DNA of 64,000 nucleotides from Paracidovorax avenae ATCC 19860 (GCF_000176855.2 NC_015138.1:3596001-3660000), one strand, 5' to 3'; shown: positions 27,229 through 37,162, counted from the first letter of the stretch. Translations and numbers: made by a program. Notes: generated by a model not told the origin, from the sequence alone.

Positions 27229-28536
27229 ATGGACGCGGCTCTCCCGCCCTCTCCCTCGCCCTCCCATCCGGCCTCTGCCGCGCCCGGCGCGCTCGCCGGC
27301 ATCCGGGTGCTCGACCTCTCGCGCGTGCTGGCCGGGCCGTGGTGCACCCAGGTGCTGGCCGACCTGGGCGCCGACGTGGTCAAGGTCGAGCGCCCCGGCC
27401 TGGGCGACGACACGCGCCAGTGGGGCCCGCCGTTCCTGAAGGATGCCGAGGGCCGCGAGACGGACCAGGCGGCCTACTTCACGGCCTGCAACCGCAACAA
27501 GCGCTCCATCACCATCGACATGGCCCATCCGGAAGGCCAGGCGCTGCTCCGGGACATGGCACTGCGGGCGGACGTGGTGGTGGAGAACTTCAAGGTCGGC
27601 GGGCTGAAGCAATATGGCCTGGACCACGAGAGCCTGCGGGCCCTGAACCCGCGGCTCATCTACTGCTCGGTGACGGGCTTCGGGCAGGATGGGCCCTATG
27701 CCCCACGCGCCGGCTACGACCTCATGGTGCAGGCCATGACCGGGCTCATGGACATCACCGGCCGGGCGGACGGCGAACCGGGCGGCGGACCGCTGCGGGT
27801 CGGCGTGGCGGTGATCGACCTGTTCACGGGCCTGTATGCCAGCAATGCCATCCTGGCAGCGCTGCATGCCCGCGACAACGCCGCCACGGGCACCGGCCAG
27901 GGCCAGCACATCGACATGGCACTGCTGGACGTGGGCATGGCCGTGCTGGCCAACCAAGCCGCGGGTTTCCTGTCCACCGGAGAATCGCCCCGACGCCAGG
28001 GCAACAGCCACCCGAGCCTGGTGCCCTACCAGGACTTTCCCACGGCCGACGGCGCCATGCTGCTGGCCATCGGCAATGACGGCCAGTTCGCGCGCTTCTG
28101 CATGGCCGCCGGGCAGGCCGCGTGGGCATCGGACCCACGGTTCAGCACCAATACGCTGCGCGTGCGGCACCGAGCGGAACTGGTGCCGCTCGTGGAGGCC
28201 GTGACCCGCACGCGCACCACCGCGCAGTGGGTCGCGCTGCTGGAGGACAAGGCCGTGCCCTGCGGGCCGATCAACAGCATTGCGCAGGCCTTCGACGACC
28301 CCCAGGTGCGCGCACGGGGCCTGGCAGTGGAACTGCCTCGCCGGCCCGACGGCAGTGCGGGCGCCGACGGCATCGCCACCGTGCGCGGCGTGGCCAGCCC
28401 GATGCGGCTGTCGGCCACGCCGCCGGTGCTGCGCAATGCGCCGCCCGCCCTGGGGCAGCACACCGAGGAGATCCTGGCGGACCTGGGACTGGACGCGGCC
28501 GCCGTGGCACGGCTGCGCGACGCGGGCGTGGTGTAA
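27229..28536 (+). CDS. Class III (CaiB/BaiF) CoA-transferase
   Basis: A 435-residue formyl-CoA-transferase-family enzyme that moves CoA between acids. It opens with the family block GIRVLDLSRVLAGPWCTQVL and LGADVVKVERPG, and has NRNKRSITIDMAHPEGQ and the catalytic aspartate Asp197 in VAVIDLFTGLYASNAIL. The ATG at 27229 lies seven bases after the dehydrogenase stop, so the two are probably cotranslated. Beside glutaryl-CoA dehydrogenase, the most likely reaction is activation of glutarate with succinyl-CoA (SUGCT-like). Other dicarboxylates cannot be excluded. Confidence 0.9.
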   Translation: MDAALPPSPSPSHPASAAPGALAGIRVLDLSRVLAGPWCTQVLADLGADVVKVERPGLGDDTRQWGPPFLKDAEGRETDQAAYFTACNRNKRSITIDMAHPEGQALLRDMALRADVVVENFKVGGLKQYGLDHESLRALNPRLIYCSVTGFGQDGPYAPRAGYDLMVQAMTGLMDITGRADGEPGGGPLRVGVAVIDLFTGLYASNAILAALHARDNAATGTGQGQHIDMALLDVGMAVLANQAAGFLSTGESPRRQGNSHPSLVPYQDFPTADGAMLLAIGNDGQFARFCMAAGQAAWASDPRFSTNTLRVRHRAELVPLVEAVTRTRTTAQWVALLEDKAVPCGPINSIAQAFDDPQVRARGLAVELPRRPDGSAGADGIATVRGVASPMRLSATPPVLRNAPPALGQHTEEILADLGLDAAAVARLRDAGVV

Positions 28537-28735
28537 CCTGGGCGGGTGGCGTCGGCCTGGGCACCCGGCGGATCGGGGCCCGCGCCGACAGACAGCGCGG
28601 CGGCAGGTCAACCAAAATGCAGGCTGACGCGTCATTTTGCTGTCATCCCTCGCCCGGCTGTCTGCCGGCCAGGCGCCCTTTCACCGCGGACCGGTCTGCC
28701 TCCGGGCTCCGGAGCCGCATCTCCAGCGAGAGCCC

Positions 28736-29275
28736 ATGCGCCCACCCGCCCTCCTCCTCAAATCCCTGGTCGCCACCGCCGTGTGCGCCATGGCCGCGGG
28801 CTGTGCCGTGCCGGGCGACCCGTATTACGACTACGGCTACGCTTCCGGGCCGGCCTACGGCAATGCCTACCCCACCGGCCCGTCCTACCCTTACGGCGGC
28901 TCGGTCACGGTGTACGAACAACCTACCTACGTAGCGCCCCGTCCCGGCTATCCCGTGGTCGTTCCGGCTCCCGGCTATGCCGTGCGGCCCAATCCCTGGG
29001 ACGATGGCTGGCGCGAGCGCCGTGACCGCGACGACCGGGACCGCGCATGGCGCGAGCGCCGCGACCGCGAAGCCTGGGAGGCGCGCGAGCGTGAACGGCA
29101 GCGTGAACGCGACCGGGACCGGGACCGCGCCCGGCCGCCCGGCCCTTCGCTGAGCGGCACGCTGCAGCAGGAATCCCGCCGCAAGGCCGACGAGCAGCGC
29201 TGGCGGGACGAAATGCGGTCACAGGGCCGCCTGCCTCCGCAGGAGGGCCCCGGTCGCCTCTTCCAGAGGCCCTGA
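28736..29275 (+). CDS. Exported lipoprotein with Arg/Asp/Glu-rich repeat tail
   Basis: A 179-residue lipoprotein: signal peptide with lipobox MAAGC (Cys at about residue 22). The middle part is rich in Tyr, Gly and Pro (DYGYASGPAYGNAYPTGPSY). Residues 95-145 are highly charged with repeats of RDRD, RERRDR and RERERQRERDRDRDR, which may form a charged single helix or stay disordered. A short C-terminal segment carries SLSGTLQQESRRKADEQRW. I do not recognise a defined domain. The next gene is also exported and follows after 27 bases on the same strand. Confidence 0.75.
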   Translation: MRPPALLLKSLVATAVCAMAAGCAVPGDPYYDYGYASGPAYGNAYPTGPSYPYGGSVTVYEQPTYVAPRPGYPVVVPAPGYAVRPNPWDDGWRERRDRDDRDRAWRERRDREAWEARERERQRERDRDRDRARPPGPSLSGTLQQESRRKADEQRWRDEMRSQGRLPPQEGPGRLFQRP

Positions 29276-29302
29276 GCCGGCCGGCATGAAAGGGCTCCGT
29301 TC

Positions 29303-30004
29303 ATGACCGGTTTGACCTCCCCCGAACGCACATCGCAGGGCTTGCAGGCAAGGCTTCTGCGCAGCGCCGCCAGCGTGGCGATGCTGTGCCTGGCGGGCAC
29401 GTTCGCCCACGCACAGGTGGTGCGATGCACGGACCCCACGACCGGCCAGGTCACCTATACGGACGGACGCTGCGACCGGGGAGCCTCCGTTCGGGAGGTC
29501 GAACCCCGCAGGACGCCGGAGGAGATCGCGCAGGAACGCGAGCAGGCGCGCGAGGCGCTGGAGGCGAAGCGCCAGCGCCAGCAGGCGGAAGCGCTGGCCG
29601 AGCAGCAGCAGGCCCGGCGGGAGGCGCAGGAATCACGCGCCCGGGGCCGTGAAATCTCCACCGATCCGGCGCGTTCGCCCGAGTGTGCGCGGTCCCGCCG
29701 CCAGCTCGACCGTGTGGCCGCCGAGGCCGGCCAGGGCAGCTACGACGCACAGGCCCGGCTTTCGACGGCGCAACGGCAGATGGAGCTCGACTGCCTGGGC
29801 TCCGCGGGCTACGCGCAGGCCGAGAGGTCGCGGGGCAGCGGCGGTGCCACCTACGGGACACAGGACGTCTATGTGCCGCCAGTGGTCGTAGTGCCGCGTC
29901 ATCCCGTGGTGGTGCAGCCGGCCGTGCCGGTACCGAAGCCTCCGGGCACGCAGTGCAACGTGTTCCGGTGCTATGACGGCAACGGGAACATCTACCCCCG
30001 CTGA
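29303..30004 (+). CDS. DUF4124 domain exported protein
   Basis: A 233-residue protein with a cleavable signal peptide ending AGTFAHA. It has an N-terminal DUF4124-type motif (VVRCTDPTTGQVTYTDGRC) carrying two cysteines, then a long charged helix rich in Glu, Gln and Arg (about residues 70-115). A second cysteine-bearing helical segment follows, then a Pro/Val-rich stretch (VYVPPVVVVPRHPVVVQPAV), ending with two more cysteines in CNVFRC. The paired cysteines suggest disulfides in the periplasm. The family function is unknown. It converges with the next gene, leaving 15 bases. Confidence 0.8.
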   Translation: MTGLTSPERTSQGLQARLLRSAASVAMLCLAGTFAHAQVVRCTDPTTGQVTYTDGRCDRGASVREVEPRRTPEEIAQEREQAREALEAKRQRQQAEALAEQQQARREAQESRARGREISTDPARSPECARSRRQLDRVAAEAGQGSYDAQARLSTAQRQMELDCLGSAGYAQAERSRGSGGATYGTQDVYVPPVVVVPRHPVVVQPAVPVPKPPGTQCNVFRCYDGNGNIYPR

Positions 30005-30019
30005 AACCCGCCAGACCTT

Positions 30020-30994
30020 TCAGGCGCTGCGGAGTCCTTCGGCCACGGTCGGATAGCGCAGCCGCACGCGCAATTCCTTCGCAAGCCGGGTGGCATCGAG
30101 CCGGCGCGATTCGCCCATGAAGCTCAGCAGCATCGGCGACAGCTCTTCGCGGGCCTGTGCCCGCGTGATCCTGCGCGGACGTGGCAGCCCGTACAGGTCG
30201 GCGGCGAGGTCGAAGTAGTCGCCCATCTTCAGGCCGCTCGCATCGCTCACGTGGTAGATGCGCTGGGGCCGCCCCCGCCAGAGGGCAGCGACGCAGGCGC
30301 GGGCGAGGTCATCGGCATGGATGTGGTTGGTATGCACGTCGTCCTCGCGCACCAGCGCCGGCGTGCCGCGGCGCAGCCGGGCCTCCGGCGTGCCACCCTC
30401 GCGGTCGGGCGCATAGATGCCGGGAATGCGCAACACGCTCGCGCGCACGCCTGCCCGGCCCAGGTGGCGCACGGAACGTTCGGCATCCACGCGCCTGCGG
30501 GCGCGCGGAGTGGCCGGCGCGACCGGCCGGGTTTCCGGCACGAGGGCACCGGCGCAGTCGCCATAGACCCCGCTGGTCGAGCCGTACACCAGCGCGCGCG
30601 GCATGCTGCGCAGCCGCAGGGCGCGCACCAGGGCCGCCGTGCGCGGATCGGCCCACCATGCGGCGCCGGCGTCGCGCTCCCCGGGTGGCGGGGCCAGGTG
30701 CAGGACGCGCGTGGCCAGGCCCGCGAGGCGCCGCAGCGTGCGCGCGTCGTCCAGGTTGCCCGGCAGCGGCACGATGCCGGCCGCGCGCAGGGCCGCGACC
30801 CGCCCGGGACTCGAGGTGAGCGCCAGCACGCGCGGGCGCGGCGATCCCTGCACGGCCCGCAGGGCGCCCACCGCGCGCAGGCCCACGTCGCCGCAGCCGA
30901 CGACCAGCACACGTTCACGGCGGAAACGCGCTGGCAGCGCGCCGAGGGGGTTCAGGTTTGAGGGCAAAATCCAGATCCGGCAACGAAGAGACAC
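30020..30994 (-). CDS. NAD(P)-binding epimerase/SDR-like protein
   Basis: A 324-residue Rossmann-fold protein. The nucleotide loop is VLVVGCGDVGLRAVGAL near residue 29. Instead of the classic YxxxK motif it has YGSTSGVYGDCAG near 140 and the substrate-side segment RIPGIYAPDREGG; HTNHIHADDLARACVAAL is typical of extended SDRs of the YeeZ type. The only start that covers the whole frame is a GTG at 30994; downstream starts (for example a TTG at residue 10) would still keep the Rossmann loop. It is divergent from, and only 17 bases from, the ferredoxin-reductase gene. Substrate unknown. Confidence 0.8.
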   Translation of the reverse strand: MSLRCRIWILPSNLNPLGALPARFRRERVLVVGCGDVGLRAVGALRAVQGSPRPRVLALTSSPGRVAALRAAGIVPLPGNLDDARTLRRLAGLATRVLHLAPPPGERDAGAAWWADPRTAALVRALRLRSMPRALVYGSTSGVYGDCAGALVPETRPVAPATPRARRRVDAERSVRHLGRAGVRASVLRIPGIYAPDREGGTPEARLRRGTPALVREDDVHTNHIHADDLARACVAALWRGRPQRIYHVSDASGLKMGDYFDLAADLYGLPRPRRITRAQAREELSPMLLSFMGESRRLDATRLAKELRVRLRYPTVAEGLRSA

Positions 30995-31011
30995 GCAAGG
31001 ATAACGACCCC

Positions 31012-32082
31012 ATGAACACCGCAGCGACGGCCGCAGCCTCCCACCAGATCACCGTGCAGCCCAGCGGCCGCGCCTTCACCGCCCAGGCCGGCGAAACCCT
31101 GCTGGGCGCCGCCATCCGCAGCGGCGTGGGGCTGCCCTACGGCTGCAAGGACGGCGCCTGCGGCTCCTGCAAGTGCCGCAAGCTCAGCGGCTCTGTCGTG
31201 CACGGCGAGCACCAGTCCAAGGCCCTGACGCCCGAGGAGGCCGACGCGGGCTTCGTGCTCACCTGCTGCGCCCAACCGCTCACCGACGTGGTGCTGGAGT
31301 CGCGCCAGGTGACCGACGAAAGCGCCTATCCCATCAAGAAGATGCCGGTGCGCGTTTCCACCCTCACGCGCGCCTCGCACGACGTGATGGTGGTCCGCCT
31401 GCAGCTCCCTGCGGCCGACACGTTCCGCTACCACGCGGGACAGTACGTGGAGTTCATCCTCAAGGACGGCGCGCGCCGCGCCTATTCGATGGCCAATGCG
31501 CCGCACACGCAGGAGGGCAGCCCGGGCATCGAGCTGCACATCCGCCACATGCCGGGCGGCCGATTCACCGACCATGTCTTCGGGGCCATGAAGGAAAAGG
31601 AAATCCTTCGCGTGGAAGGCCCCTTCGGCAGCTTCTTCCTGCGCGAGGACAGCGCCAAGCCCATCATCCTGCTCGCCTCGGGCACCGGCTTCGCGCCCGT
31701 GAAGGCCCTCATCGAGCACCTGCGCTTCAAGGGGATCGACCGGCCGGCCACGCTCTACTGGGGCGGCCGCCGCCCGGCGGACCTGTACATGGACGGCTGG
31801 GTGCGCGAACGCCTGGCGGACATGCCCCTGTTGCGCTACGTGCCGGTGGTGTCGAACGCGCTGCCGGAGGACGGGTGGACGGGCCGCACCGGCTTCGTGC
31901 ACCAGGCGGTGATGGACGACCACGCCGACCTGTCGGGCCACCAGGTGTATGCCTGCGGAGCGCCGGTCGTGGTGGAGTCGGCGCGCAAGGCCTACAGCGC
32001 GGAACGCGGCCTACCGCCGGAGGAGTTCTACGCGGACGCCTTCACGTCGGAGGCGGACAAGCACGGCCATACCGTCGCCTAA
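31012..32082 (+). CDS. 2Fe-2S flavin reductase (AscD-like oxidoreductase)
   Basis: A 356-residue electron-transfer protein with three domains in order: an N-terminal plant-type ferredoxin with Cys45, Cys50, Cys53 and Cys85 binding 2Fe-2S; an FAD-binding barrel (RAYSMANAP); and an NAD-binding domain (LLASGTGFAPVKALIEHL, CGAPVVVESARKAY). The architecture is that of CDP-6-deoxy-delta-3,4-glucoseen reductase (AscD) and of phenol hydroxylase reductases. No dehydratase partner or sugar cluster is nearby, so it most likely serves another oxygenase or a general reductase role. The ATG at 31012 is chosen over one 54 bases upstream because the ferredoxin fold starts directly after it. Confidence 0.88.
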   Translation: MNTAATAAASHQITVQPSGRAFTAQAGETLLGAAIRSGVGLPYGCKDGACGSCKCRKLSGSVVHGEHQSKALTPEEADAGFVLTCCAQPLTDVVLESRQVTDESAYPIKKMPVRVSTLTRASHDVMVVRLQLPAADTFRYHAGQYVEFILKDGARRAYSMANAPHTQEGSPGIELHIRHMPGGRFTDHVFGAMKEKEILRVEGPFGSFFLREDSAKPIILLASGTGFAPVKALIEHLRFKGIDRPATLYWGGRRPADLYMDGWVRERLADMPLLRYVPVVSNALPEDGWTGRTGFVHQAVMDDHADLSGHQVYACGAPVVVESARKAYSAERGLPPEEFYADAFTSEADKHGHTVA

Positions 32083-32127
32083 CGGGGCCGGCAGCTCCGT
32101 GCCCCGCGGGCCAGCGGCGCCGGGCCG

Positions 32128-32475
32128 TCAGGCCATCGCCCGGCACAGTTCCGCGCAGCGGCGGCACATGGCCGCGCAGGCCTGGCAGTGCGCCATGTCG
32201 TGCCGGCTGCACTCGTTGGCGCAGGCGTCGCACAGGCGGGCGCAGAGCGCGCATATCTCGTAGGCATGGGCGCTCTCGCGCGCCATCGCCGCCGCGGCCG
32301 TGCGGCAGATGTCCGCGCAGTCCATGTCGAGCGCTATGCAGCGCACCATGTGCCGCGGATCCGGCTCGCGCAGGCAGGCGGCGGCGCAGTAGTTGCACGC
32401 GTCCGCGCAGTCGTTGCAGGCGCTGATGCAGTCTGCATAGCGGGAAGGGGGAAGCGTGTCCTGGGAAGTCTGCAT
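32128..32475 (-). CDS. Cys-rich four-helix copper-storage-type protein
   Basis: A 115-residue protein with 19 cysteines, most spaced 3-4 residues apart along helices (CISACNDCADACNYCAAAC, ICALCARLCDACANEC, CQACAAMCRRCAELC), plus several Met and His. This is the DUF326/Csp pattern, in which a four-helix bundle binds many Cu(I) ions through thiolates inside the core. There is no Tat or Sec signal, so it would be the cytosolic type (Csp3-like). Intergenic dyads lie between it and the divergent Bug gene. No copper regulator or exporter is encoded in the window. Copper binding is inferred from the family. Confidence 0.88.
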   Translation of the reverse strand: MQTSQDTLPPSRYADCISACNDCADACNYCAAACLREPDPRHMVRCIALDMDCADICRTAAAAMARESAHAYEICALCARLCDACANECSRHDMAHCQACAAMCRRCAELCRAMA

Positions 32476-32544
32476 GGGGGGTCCTTGAAGAAGCGGGTCG
32501 GGCTTTGCAACGGCGCCGCGGAAGACATGGTTTTGTTTATAGAA

Positions 32545-32575
32545 ATCACTGCTCCGTGATGCTGTAGGACATCAC
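32545..32575. promoter_or_regulatory. Interlocked dyads in the copper-protein/Bug intergenic region
   Basis: ATCAC-N6-GTGAT is immediately followed by GTGATG-N8-CATCAC, so the middle GTGAT can pair with either flank. The element sits 70-100 bases upstream of the copper-storage start and 40-70 bases upstream of the Bug-receptor start. An A+T-rich TTTATAGAAATC lies beside it (TATAAA on the minus strand). It could be an operator for either gene. Positions may be off by one base. Confidence 0.4.
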
Positions 32576-32616
32576 AGCGAAGCCTGGCCGATGCGTTGCC
32601 ATGTTTTTTTTGCACA

Positions 32617-33600
32617 ATGTCGGACATGACGCATCGCAGACATTTCCTTCTTTGGGCGGCCGCGGCCGCAACGGCCTGTGTTTCGCCCCTGGCACTGGCC
32701 CAGGACGGCACCATCCGGCTCATCGTTCCCTACGCCCCCGGAGGTCCCCTGGATGTCACCTCGCGCGTGCTGGCCGAGCGCGTGCGCGATGCGCTGGGAA
32801 CGGTCATCATCGACAACAAGGCCGGCGCAGGCGGCAACATCGGCGCGGACGCCGTGGCCAAGGCGGCCCCGGACGGCCTGACGATCGGCCTGGCGGCCAC
32901 CGCCACCCATGCCGTGAACCCGTGGCTCTACAGCCGCATGCCCTACGACGCCTCGAAGGATTTCGCGGGCATCACGCAGATGGTGCGCGTGCCCAACGTG
33001 CTGGTGATGAACGCGGCCAAGGCCGAGCAGCTCAAGATCCACACCGTGGCCGACCTCATCGCCTACGCGAAGGCCAATCCGGCCAAGCTGAACTACGGCA
33101 GCGGCGGCAACGGCAGCGCGGGCCACCTGGCCGGCGAGATGTTCAAGCAGCGCGCGGGCATCTACGCACTGCACATCCCCTACCGCGGCGCCAGCCCCGC
33201 CCAGCTCGCGCTGCTGGCCGGCGAGGTGGATTTCAACATCGACAACCTTGCGGCCGCCGCACCCAACATCCGTGCCGGCAAGGTGAAGGCGCTGGCCGTG
33301 ACCTCGCTGCAGGCGTCGCCGATGCTGCCCGGCGTGCCCGCGCTCTCGGACACGTTCAAGGGTTTCTCCATCGACACCTGGTGGGGCCTCGTCGCTCCGG
33401 CCGGCACGCCCAAGCCCGTGATCGCCAAGCTCAACAAGGCCTTCGTGGCGGCATTGAACTCACCCGAGACCCGGACGCGCTTCACCGCCCTCATGGCCGA
33501 GCCGGTGTCCTCCACGCCCGAGCAGTTCGACGCCTTCATGGCATCCGAGCGCGCCAAGTACCAGCAGGTGGTCAAGGCGTCCGGCGCGAAGGTGGACTAA
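32617..33600 (+). CDS. Bug-family tricarboxylate transporter substrate-binding protein
   Basis: A 327-residue periplasmic receptor of the Bug family (TctC-like), abundant in Burkholderiales. It has a signal peptide of about 28 residues ([22 protein letters not shown]), then family motifs [35 protein letters not shown] and [16 protein letters not shown]. The ATG at 32617 or the one three codons later is the start. No TctA/TctB membrane subunits are nearby, which is common for orphan Bug proteins. The ligand, probably a carboxylate, cannot be told from sequence. The stop overlaps the folK stop on the opposite strand by four bases. Confidence 0.93.
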   Translation: MSDMTHRRHFLLWAAAAATACVSPLALAQDGTIRLIVPYAPGGPLDVTSRVLAERVRDALGTVIIDNKAGAGGNIGADAVAKAAPDGLTIGLAATATHAVNPWLYSRMPYDASKDFAGITQMVRVPNVLVMNAAKAEQLKIHTVADLIAYAKANPAKLNYGSGGNGSAGHLAGEMFKQRAGIYALHIPYRGASPAQLALLAGEVDFNIDNLAAAAPNIRAGKVKALAVTSLQASPMLPGVPALSDTFKGFSIDTWWGLVAPAGTPKPVIAKLNKAFVAALNSPETRTRFTALMAEPVSSTPEQFDAFMASERAKYQQVVKASGAKVD

Positions 33601-34109
33601 AAACCGCTCCAGCCGGGGCCGGCAGTGGCCTCCACGCGCTGGCCTGCCACGCGCTCGAGTGCAGCGGCCGGCACCCGCTGCGGCGCCACCTCTGCCAGGG
33701 GCCGCAGCACGAAGGCCCGCTCGTCCGCACGCGGATGCGGCACCAGCAGGCGCGGTGACGCGATGCGCGCGCCGCCATAGAAGAGCAGGTCGAGATCCAG
33801 CGTACGCGGCGCGTTGCGGTAGGGGCGCTCGCGCCCCGCATCGGCCTCGATGGCCAGCAACGCATCCAGCAACGCCGGGGCTGCCAGGCCGGTGGACACC
33901 AGCACCACGGCATTCAGGTAATCCGGGCCCGTAGCGTCCACCGGAGCGCTGGCATACAGGGACGATACCGCCTGCAACTGCGTGGACGGCAGCCCGGCCA
34001 GCGCGGTCACGGCGCCGGCCAGCGTAGCCCGGGCATCGCCGAGGTTGGCACCCAGGCCGATGCCGGCGAGGACCGGCTCCCGGGGCACGCCCATGGCTGC
34101 CCCGGGCAT
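33597..34109 (-). CDS. folK: 2-amino-4-hydroxy-6-hydroxymethyldihydropteridine diphosphokinase
   Basis: Transfers pyrophosphate from ATP to the pterin in folate synthesis. The 170-residue protein has the family start [19 protein letters not shown], the motif SSLYASAPV, and the catalytic block [19 protein letters not shown], followed by [20 protein letters not shown], which binds ATP and Mg. The ATG at 34109 shares its A with the pcnB stop, so the two are translationally coupled, an arrangement common in proteobacteria. Confidence 0.96.
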   Translation of the reverse strand: MPGAAMGVPREPVLAGIGLGANLGDARATLAGAVTALAGLPSTQLQAVSSLYASAPVDATGPDYLNAVVLVSTGLAAPALLDALLAIEADAGRERPYRNAPRTLDLDLLFYGGARIASPRLLVPHPRADERAFVLRPLAEVAPQRVPAAALERVAGQRVEATAGPGWSGF

Positions 34110-35701
34110 CAGGCGTCGGGGGCGCCCTGCGGCGCGCCGTCGCCTCCGCCCGCAGGCTTGCGGCGGCGACGGCGGCGCTTCTTCACGGCACCGGAATCGC
34201 CGGCATTGCCTTCGGCGCCATCGGCGTCGGCGGGTGCCTGCGGTGCATCGCCGTCGGCGGCCGCGCCCTCCTGCGGGGCCGGCCTGGGCACGCGGCGCAC
34301 CACGGGCTGGTTCTTGCGCTGGCGCTGCTTCTGCTCCTCGCGCACCTGGTCGATCATGTCCTCCCGGCGGGCTTCATCGGCGAGCTGGAACTCCTGCCAC
34401 CAGTCGGCCAGTGCCTCGTCCACCTCGCCCACGTCGGCGCGCAGCCGCAGGAAGTCGAAGCCTGCGCGGAAGCGCAGGTGCGTGACCATGCTGAACGGCG
34501 TGGTGCCCACGCGCTTCTCGAAGCGCGGCTGCATGACCCATATCTCGCGCATGTCGGCAGCCAGCTTGCCGCGGCCGGACACATCGCCGATGCGCTGGTC
34601 GAACACGTCGTCGATCGCGCCCTGCAGCGCCGGGAACGGATGCTCGCGCTGCGCGAGGCGGCGGTCCCACTGCGTCTTCACGTCCTGCCAGAGCACGCAG
34701 GCGAGCAGGAAGCTCGGCGCCACGGGCTTGCCCTCGCCCACACGGCGATCGGTGTCGGCCAGCGCGGCGCTCACGAAGGAGGTGCCGGCGCGCTCCACCA
34801 CCACGTCCAGCAGCGGATAGATGCCGGTAGAAAGGCCCAGCTTCTTGAGCTGCTCGATCGTGGCGATCGCGTGGCCCGTCTGCAGCAGCTTGAGCATCTC
34901 GTCGAACATGCGGCTCTGCGGCACGTCGGCCAGCAGGGTCTGCGACTGCACGAGCGGCGCGGCGGTCTTGGGCTCGATGGTGAAGCCGACGCCGGCGAGC
35001 TTGGCCGCGAAGCGCACGGCGCGGATGATGCGCACCGGGTCTTCGCGGTAGCGCGTGGCCGGGTCGCCGATCATGCGGATCACCTTCTTGCGCGCGTCCT
35101 GGATGCCCTTGTGGTAATCCACCACCACCTGCGTGGCCGGGTCGTAGTACATCGCGTTGATGGTGAAGTCGCGGCGCGTGGCATCCTCGTCCTGCGGGCC
35201 CCAGACGTTGTCGCGCAGCACGCGGCCGCTGGCGTCCACGGCATGCTGCATGCCGGCCAGCGCGGCCTTGGAAGTCTTCTCGTTGCCGCTGACCTGCTCG
35301 GCTGCGGCATTGTCGAGGTAGGCGCGGAAGGTGGAGACCTCGATCACCTCGTGCTCGCGGCCGCGGCCGTGCACCACGTGCACGATACGGAAGCGCTTGC
35401 CGATGATGAAGGCCCGGCGGAACAGGCCCTTGACCTGTTCCGGCGTGGCGTTGGTGGCCACGTCGAAGTCCTTGGGCTTGAGGCCCAGCAGCAGGTCGCG
35501 CACGGCGCCGCCGACGATGTAGGCCTCGTAGCCGGCCTGCTGCAGCGTGCGCACCACCTCGGTGGCGCGGCGGTCCACGAGTTCCGGGTCGATGCCGTGC
35601 ACGGAGGCAGGCACGTCCTCGCGCTTGCCGAAGCGGTGTTTCCCACGGCCCGTGCCCGGTGCGGCCTTGCCGAGCAGCTTGTCGATGAACTTCTTGATCA
35701 T
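34109..35701 (-). CDS. pcnB: Poly(A) polymerase I
   Basis: Adds poly(A) tails to RNA 3' ends to promote decay. The 530-residue protein has the nucleotidyltransferase motif [20 protein letters not shown] near residue 65 with catalytic aspartates in [10 protein letters not shown]. Further motifs are [12 protein letters not shown] and [18 protein letters not shown]. The last 60 residues are Ala/Asp/Gly-rich and end in the very basic run [10 protein letters not shown], which probably contacts RNA. The ATG at 35701 overlaps the upstream HAD gene by four bases. The typed motifs separate it from CCA-adding enzymes, since it carries the PAP-type C-terminus. Confidence 0.95.
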   Translation of the reverse strand: MIKKFIDKLLGKAAPGTGRGKHRFGKREDVPASVHGIDPELVDRRATEVVRTLQQAGYEAYIVGGAVRDLLLGLKPKDFDVATNATPEQVKGLFRRAFIIGKRFRIVHVVHGRGREHEVIEVSTFRAYLDNAAAEQVSGNEKTSKAALAGMQHAVDASGRVLRDNVWGPQDEDATRRDFTINAMYYDPATQVVVDYHKGIQDARKKVIRMIGDPATRYREDPVRIIRAVRFAAKLAGVGFTIEPKTAAPLVQSQTLLADVPQSRMFDEMLKLLQTGHAIATIEQLKKLGLSTGIYPLLDVVVERAGTSFVSAALADTDRRVGEGKPVAPSFLLACVLWQDVKTQWDRRLAQREHPFPALQGAIDDVFDQRIGDVSGRGKLAADMREIWVMQPRFEKRVGTTPFSMVTHLRFRAGFDFLRLRADVGEVDEALADWWQEFQLADEARREDMIDQVREEQKQRQRKNQPVVRRVPRPAPQEGAAADGDAPQAPADADGAEGNAGDSGAVKKRRRRRRKPAGGGDGAPQGAPDA

Positions 35702-36402
35702 GGTGTTGGCGTAGAAAACAGGTCCAGGATGCGCCAGCCGCGCTGCTGCGCCAGTGCGCGCAGGCGGGGGTCGGGGTTGGTGGCGACGGGATGGTCGACT
35801 TTTTCGAGCAGGGGCACGTCGTTCATGGAGTCGCTGTAGAAAGTGCTTTCCACATCGCTCCAGGTCCAGCCGCGGGCGGACAGCCATTGTTCCATGCGCT
35901 GCACCTTGCCTTCGCGCATGGAGGGCACGCCGCGGATGCCGCCGGTGATCCAGCCGCTTTCATCGCGCTCGAGCTCCACGGCCAGCAGCTGTTCCACGCC
36001 CAGGGCCCGCGCGATCGGCGCGGTGACGAACTCGTTGGTGGCCGTGATGATGACGACCTCGTCGCCTGCGCCCTGGTGGGTCCGCAGCAGGTCGAGCGCC
36101 TGCGGCAGGATGGCCGGGCCGATGACCTCGCTCATGAACTGCGCATGCGCCGCCGCGGCAGCCTCGGGCCCGCGCTGGCGCGCCGCATCCACCGCGAAGC
36201 GCACGTAGTCGTGCACATTCAGCGTGCCGGCCACGTAGTGGTCGTAGAACTCCTTGTTGCGGCGCCCGAATTCGGTGCGGTCGTTCCAGCCGATGCGGAT
36301 GGTGAACTCGCCCCACTCGTAGTCGGAGTCGAGCGGCAGCAGGGTGTGGTCCAGGTCGAAGAGCGCGAGCCGTGGGCGGGAGGCCGGAAGGTCGGGGGTC
36401 AT
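35698..36402 (-). CDS. HAD-superfamily hydrolase (SerB-like, HAD-IB)
   Basis: A 234-residue phosphatase of the HAD-IB subfamily. Motif I is LALFDLDHTLLPLDSD with the nucleophile Asp and the acid/base Asp two residues on; motif II is VVIITATNEFV; motif III/IV is TFYSDSMNDVPLLEKV. The subfamily includes phosphoserine phosphatase-like and 1-acyl-glycerol-phosphate-linked enzymes. Residues 30-110 form the helical cap. It is 49 bases downstream of hda and overlaps pcnB by four bases. The substrate is unknown. Confidence 0.9.
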   Translation of the reverse strand: MTPDLPASRPRLALFDLDHTLLPLDSDYEWGEFTIRIGWNDRTEFGRRNKEFYDHYVAGTLNVHDYVRFAVDAARQRGPEAAAAAHAQFMSEVIGPAILPQALDLLRTHQGAGDEVVIITATNEFVTAPIARALGVEQLLAVELERDESGWITGGIRGVPSMREGKVQRMEQWLSARGWTWSDVESTFYSDSMNDVPLLEKVDHPVATNPDPRLRALAQQRGWRILDLFSTPTP

Positions 36403-36451
36403 GCGGATGTGCGTGCGGTTCGGGAGGAGCGGGTCGGCAGCGGCAACCCCG

Positions 36452-37162
36452 CTACTCGGACTCCAGCATGGTCTTGAGCAGGGGGATCGTGATGGCCCGC
36501 TGCGTGCGCAGCGCGAAGCTGTCGAGCTGGTCGAGCAGTTGCATGAGACTGCCCAGGTCGCGCGAGAAGCGGCCCAGCATGTAGTTCATGACGTCGTCGC
36601 CCAGGGCGATGCCGCGGGCATCAGCCTCCTGCCGCAGCACCGCGCGGCGCTCGGTCTCGTCCAGCAGGTGCAGTTGGAATATGTGGCCCCAGCCCAGGCG
36701 CGTGCGCAGGTCGTCGCGCAGCGGCAGGTCCGCAGGCGGCAGTTCGCCGGCGGCCAGCACCCAGCGCGGCGCGCCGACGGCGGGGCTGATGGCGTTGATG
36801 AACCAGTTGAACGCCGCGGCCTGCTGGGCGGTGGAATACAGGTGCACTTCGTCGAGCAGCACGGCGGACCAGCGCTCGTCGAAGGCCGTGGGCAGCATTA
36901 CCGACGCGTCGAGCCAGCCCACCGTGCAGCCCTGCTCGCGCAGCGCCTCGCGCACGGCTTCGAGCAGGTGCGTCTTGCCGCTGCCCGACTCGCCCCAGAG
37001 GTAGGTCGGAACCGGCGAACGCACCGGCGCAGTGCCCGATGCGGCGTCCCCCTCCCCCACCGCGATGCGCAGGTGCTGCAATGCCTGGGCATTGGCACCG
37101 GGAAAGAACCGCGCCAGCGTGGGTCCGGTGGACAGGCCGATGTCGAGCGCGAGCTGCTTCAT
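36452..37162 (-). CDS. hda: DnaA regulatory inactivator Hda
   Basis: A 236-residue AAA+ protein that, with the beta clamp, makes DnaA hydrolyse its ATP and so blocks re-initiation of replication. The N-terminal [20 protein letters not shown] contains the clamp-binding consensus (QLALDI). The Walker A is [12 protein letters not shown], Walker B is [10 protein letters not shown], and the sensor region [13 protein letters not shown] is typical. It is DnaA-like but lacks the C-terminal DNA-binding domain, which defines Hda. The ATG at 37162 is right before the clamp motif. It leads the operon hda-HAD-pcnB-folK. Confidence 0.95.
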   Translation of the reverse strand: MKQLALDIGLSTGPTLARFFPGANAQALQHLRIAVGEGDAASGTAPVRSPVPTYLWGESGSGKTHLLEAVREALREQGCTVGWLDASVMLPTAFDERWSAVLLDEVHLYSTAQQAAAFNWFINAISPAVGAPRWVLAAGELPPADLPLRDDLRTRLGWGHIFQLHLLDETERRAVLRQEADARGIALGDDVMNYMLGRFSRDLGSLMQLLDQLDSFALRTQRAITIPLLKTMLESE

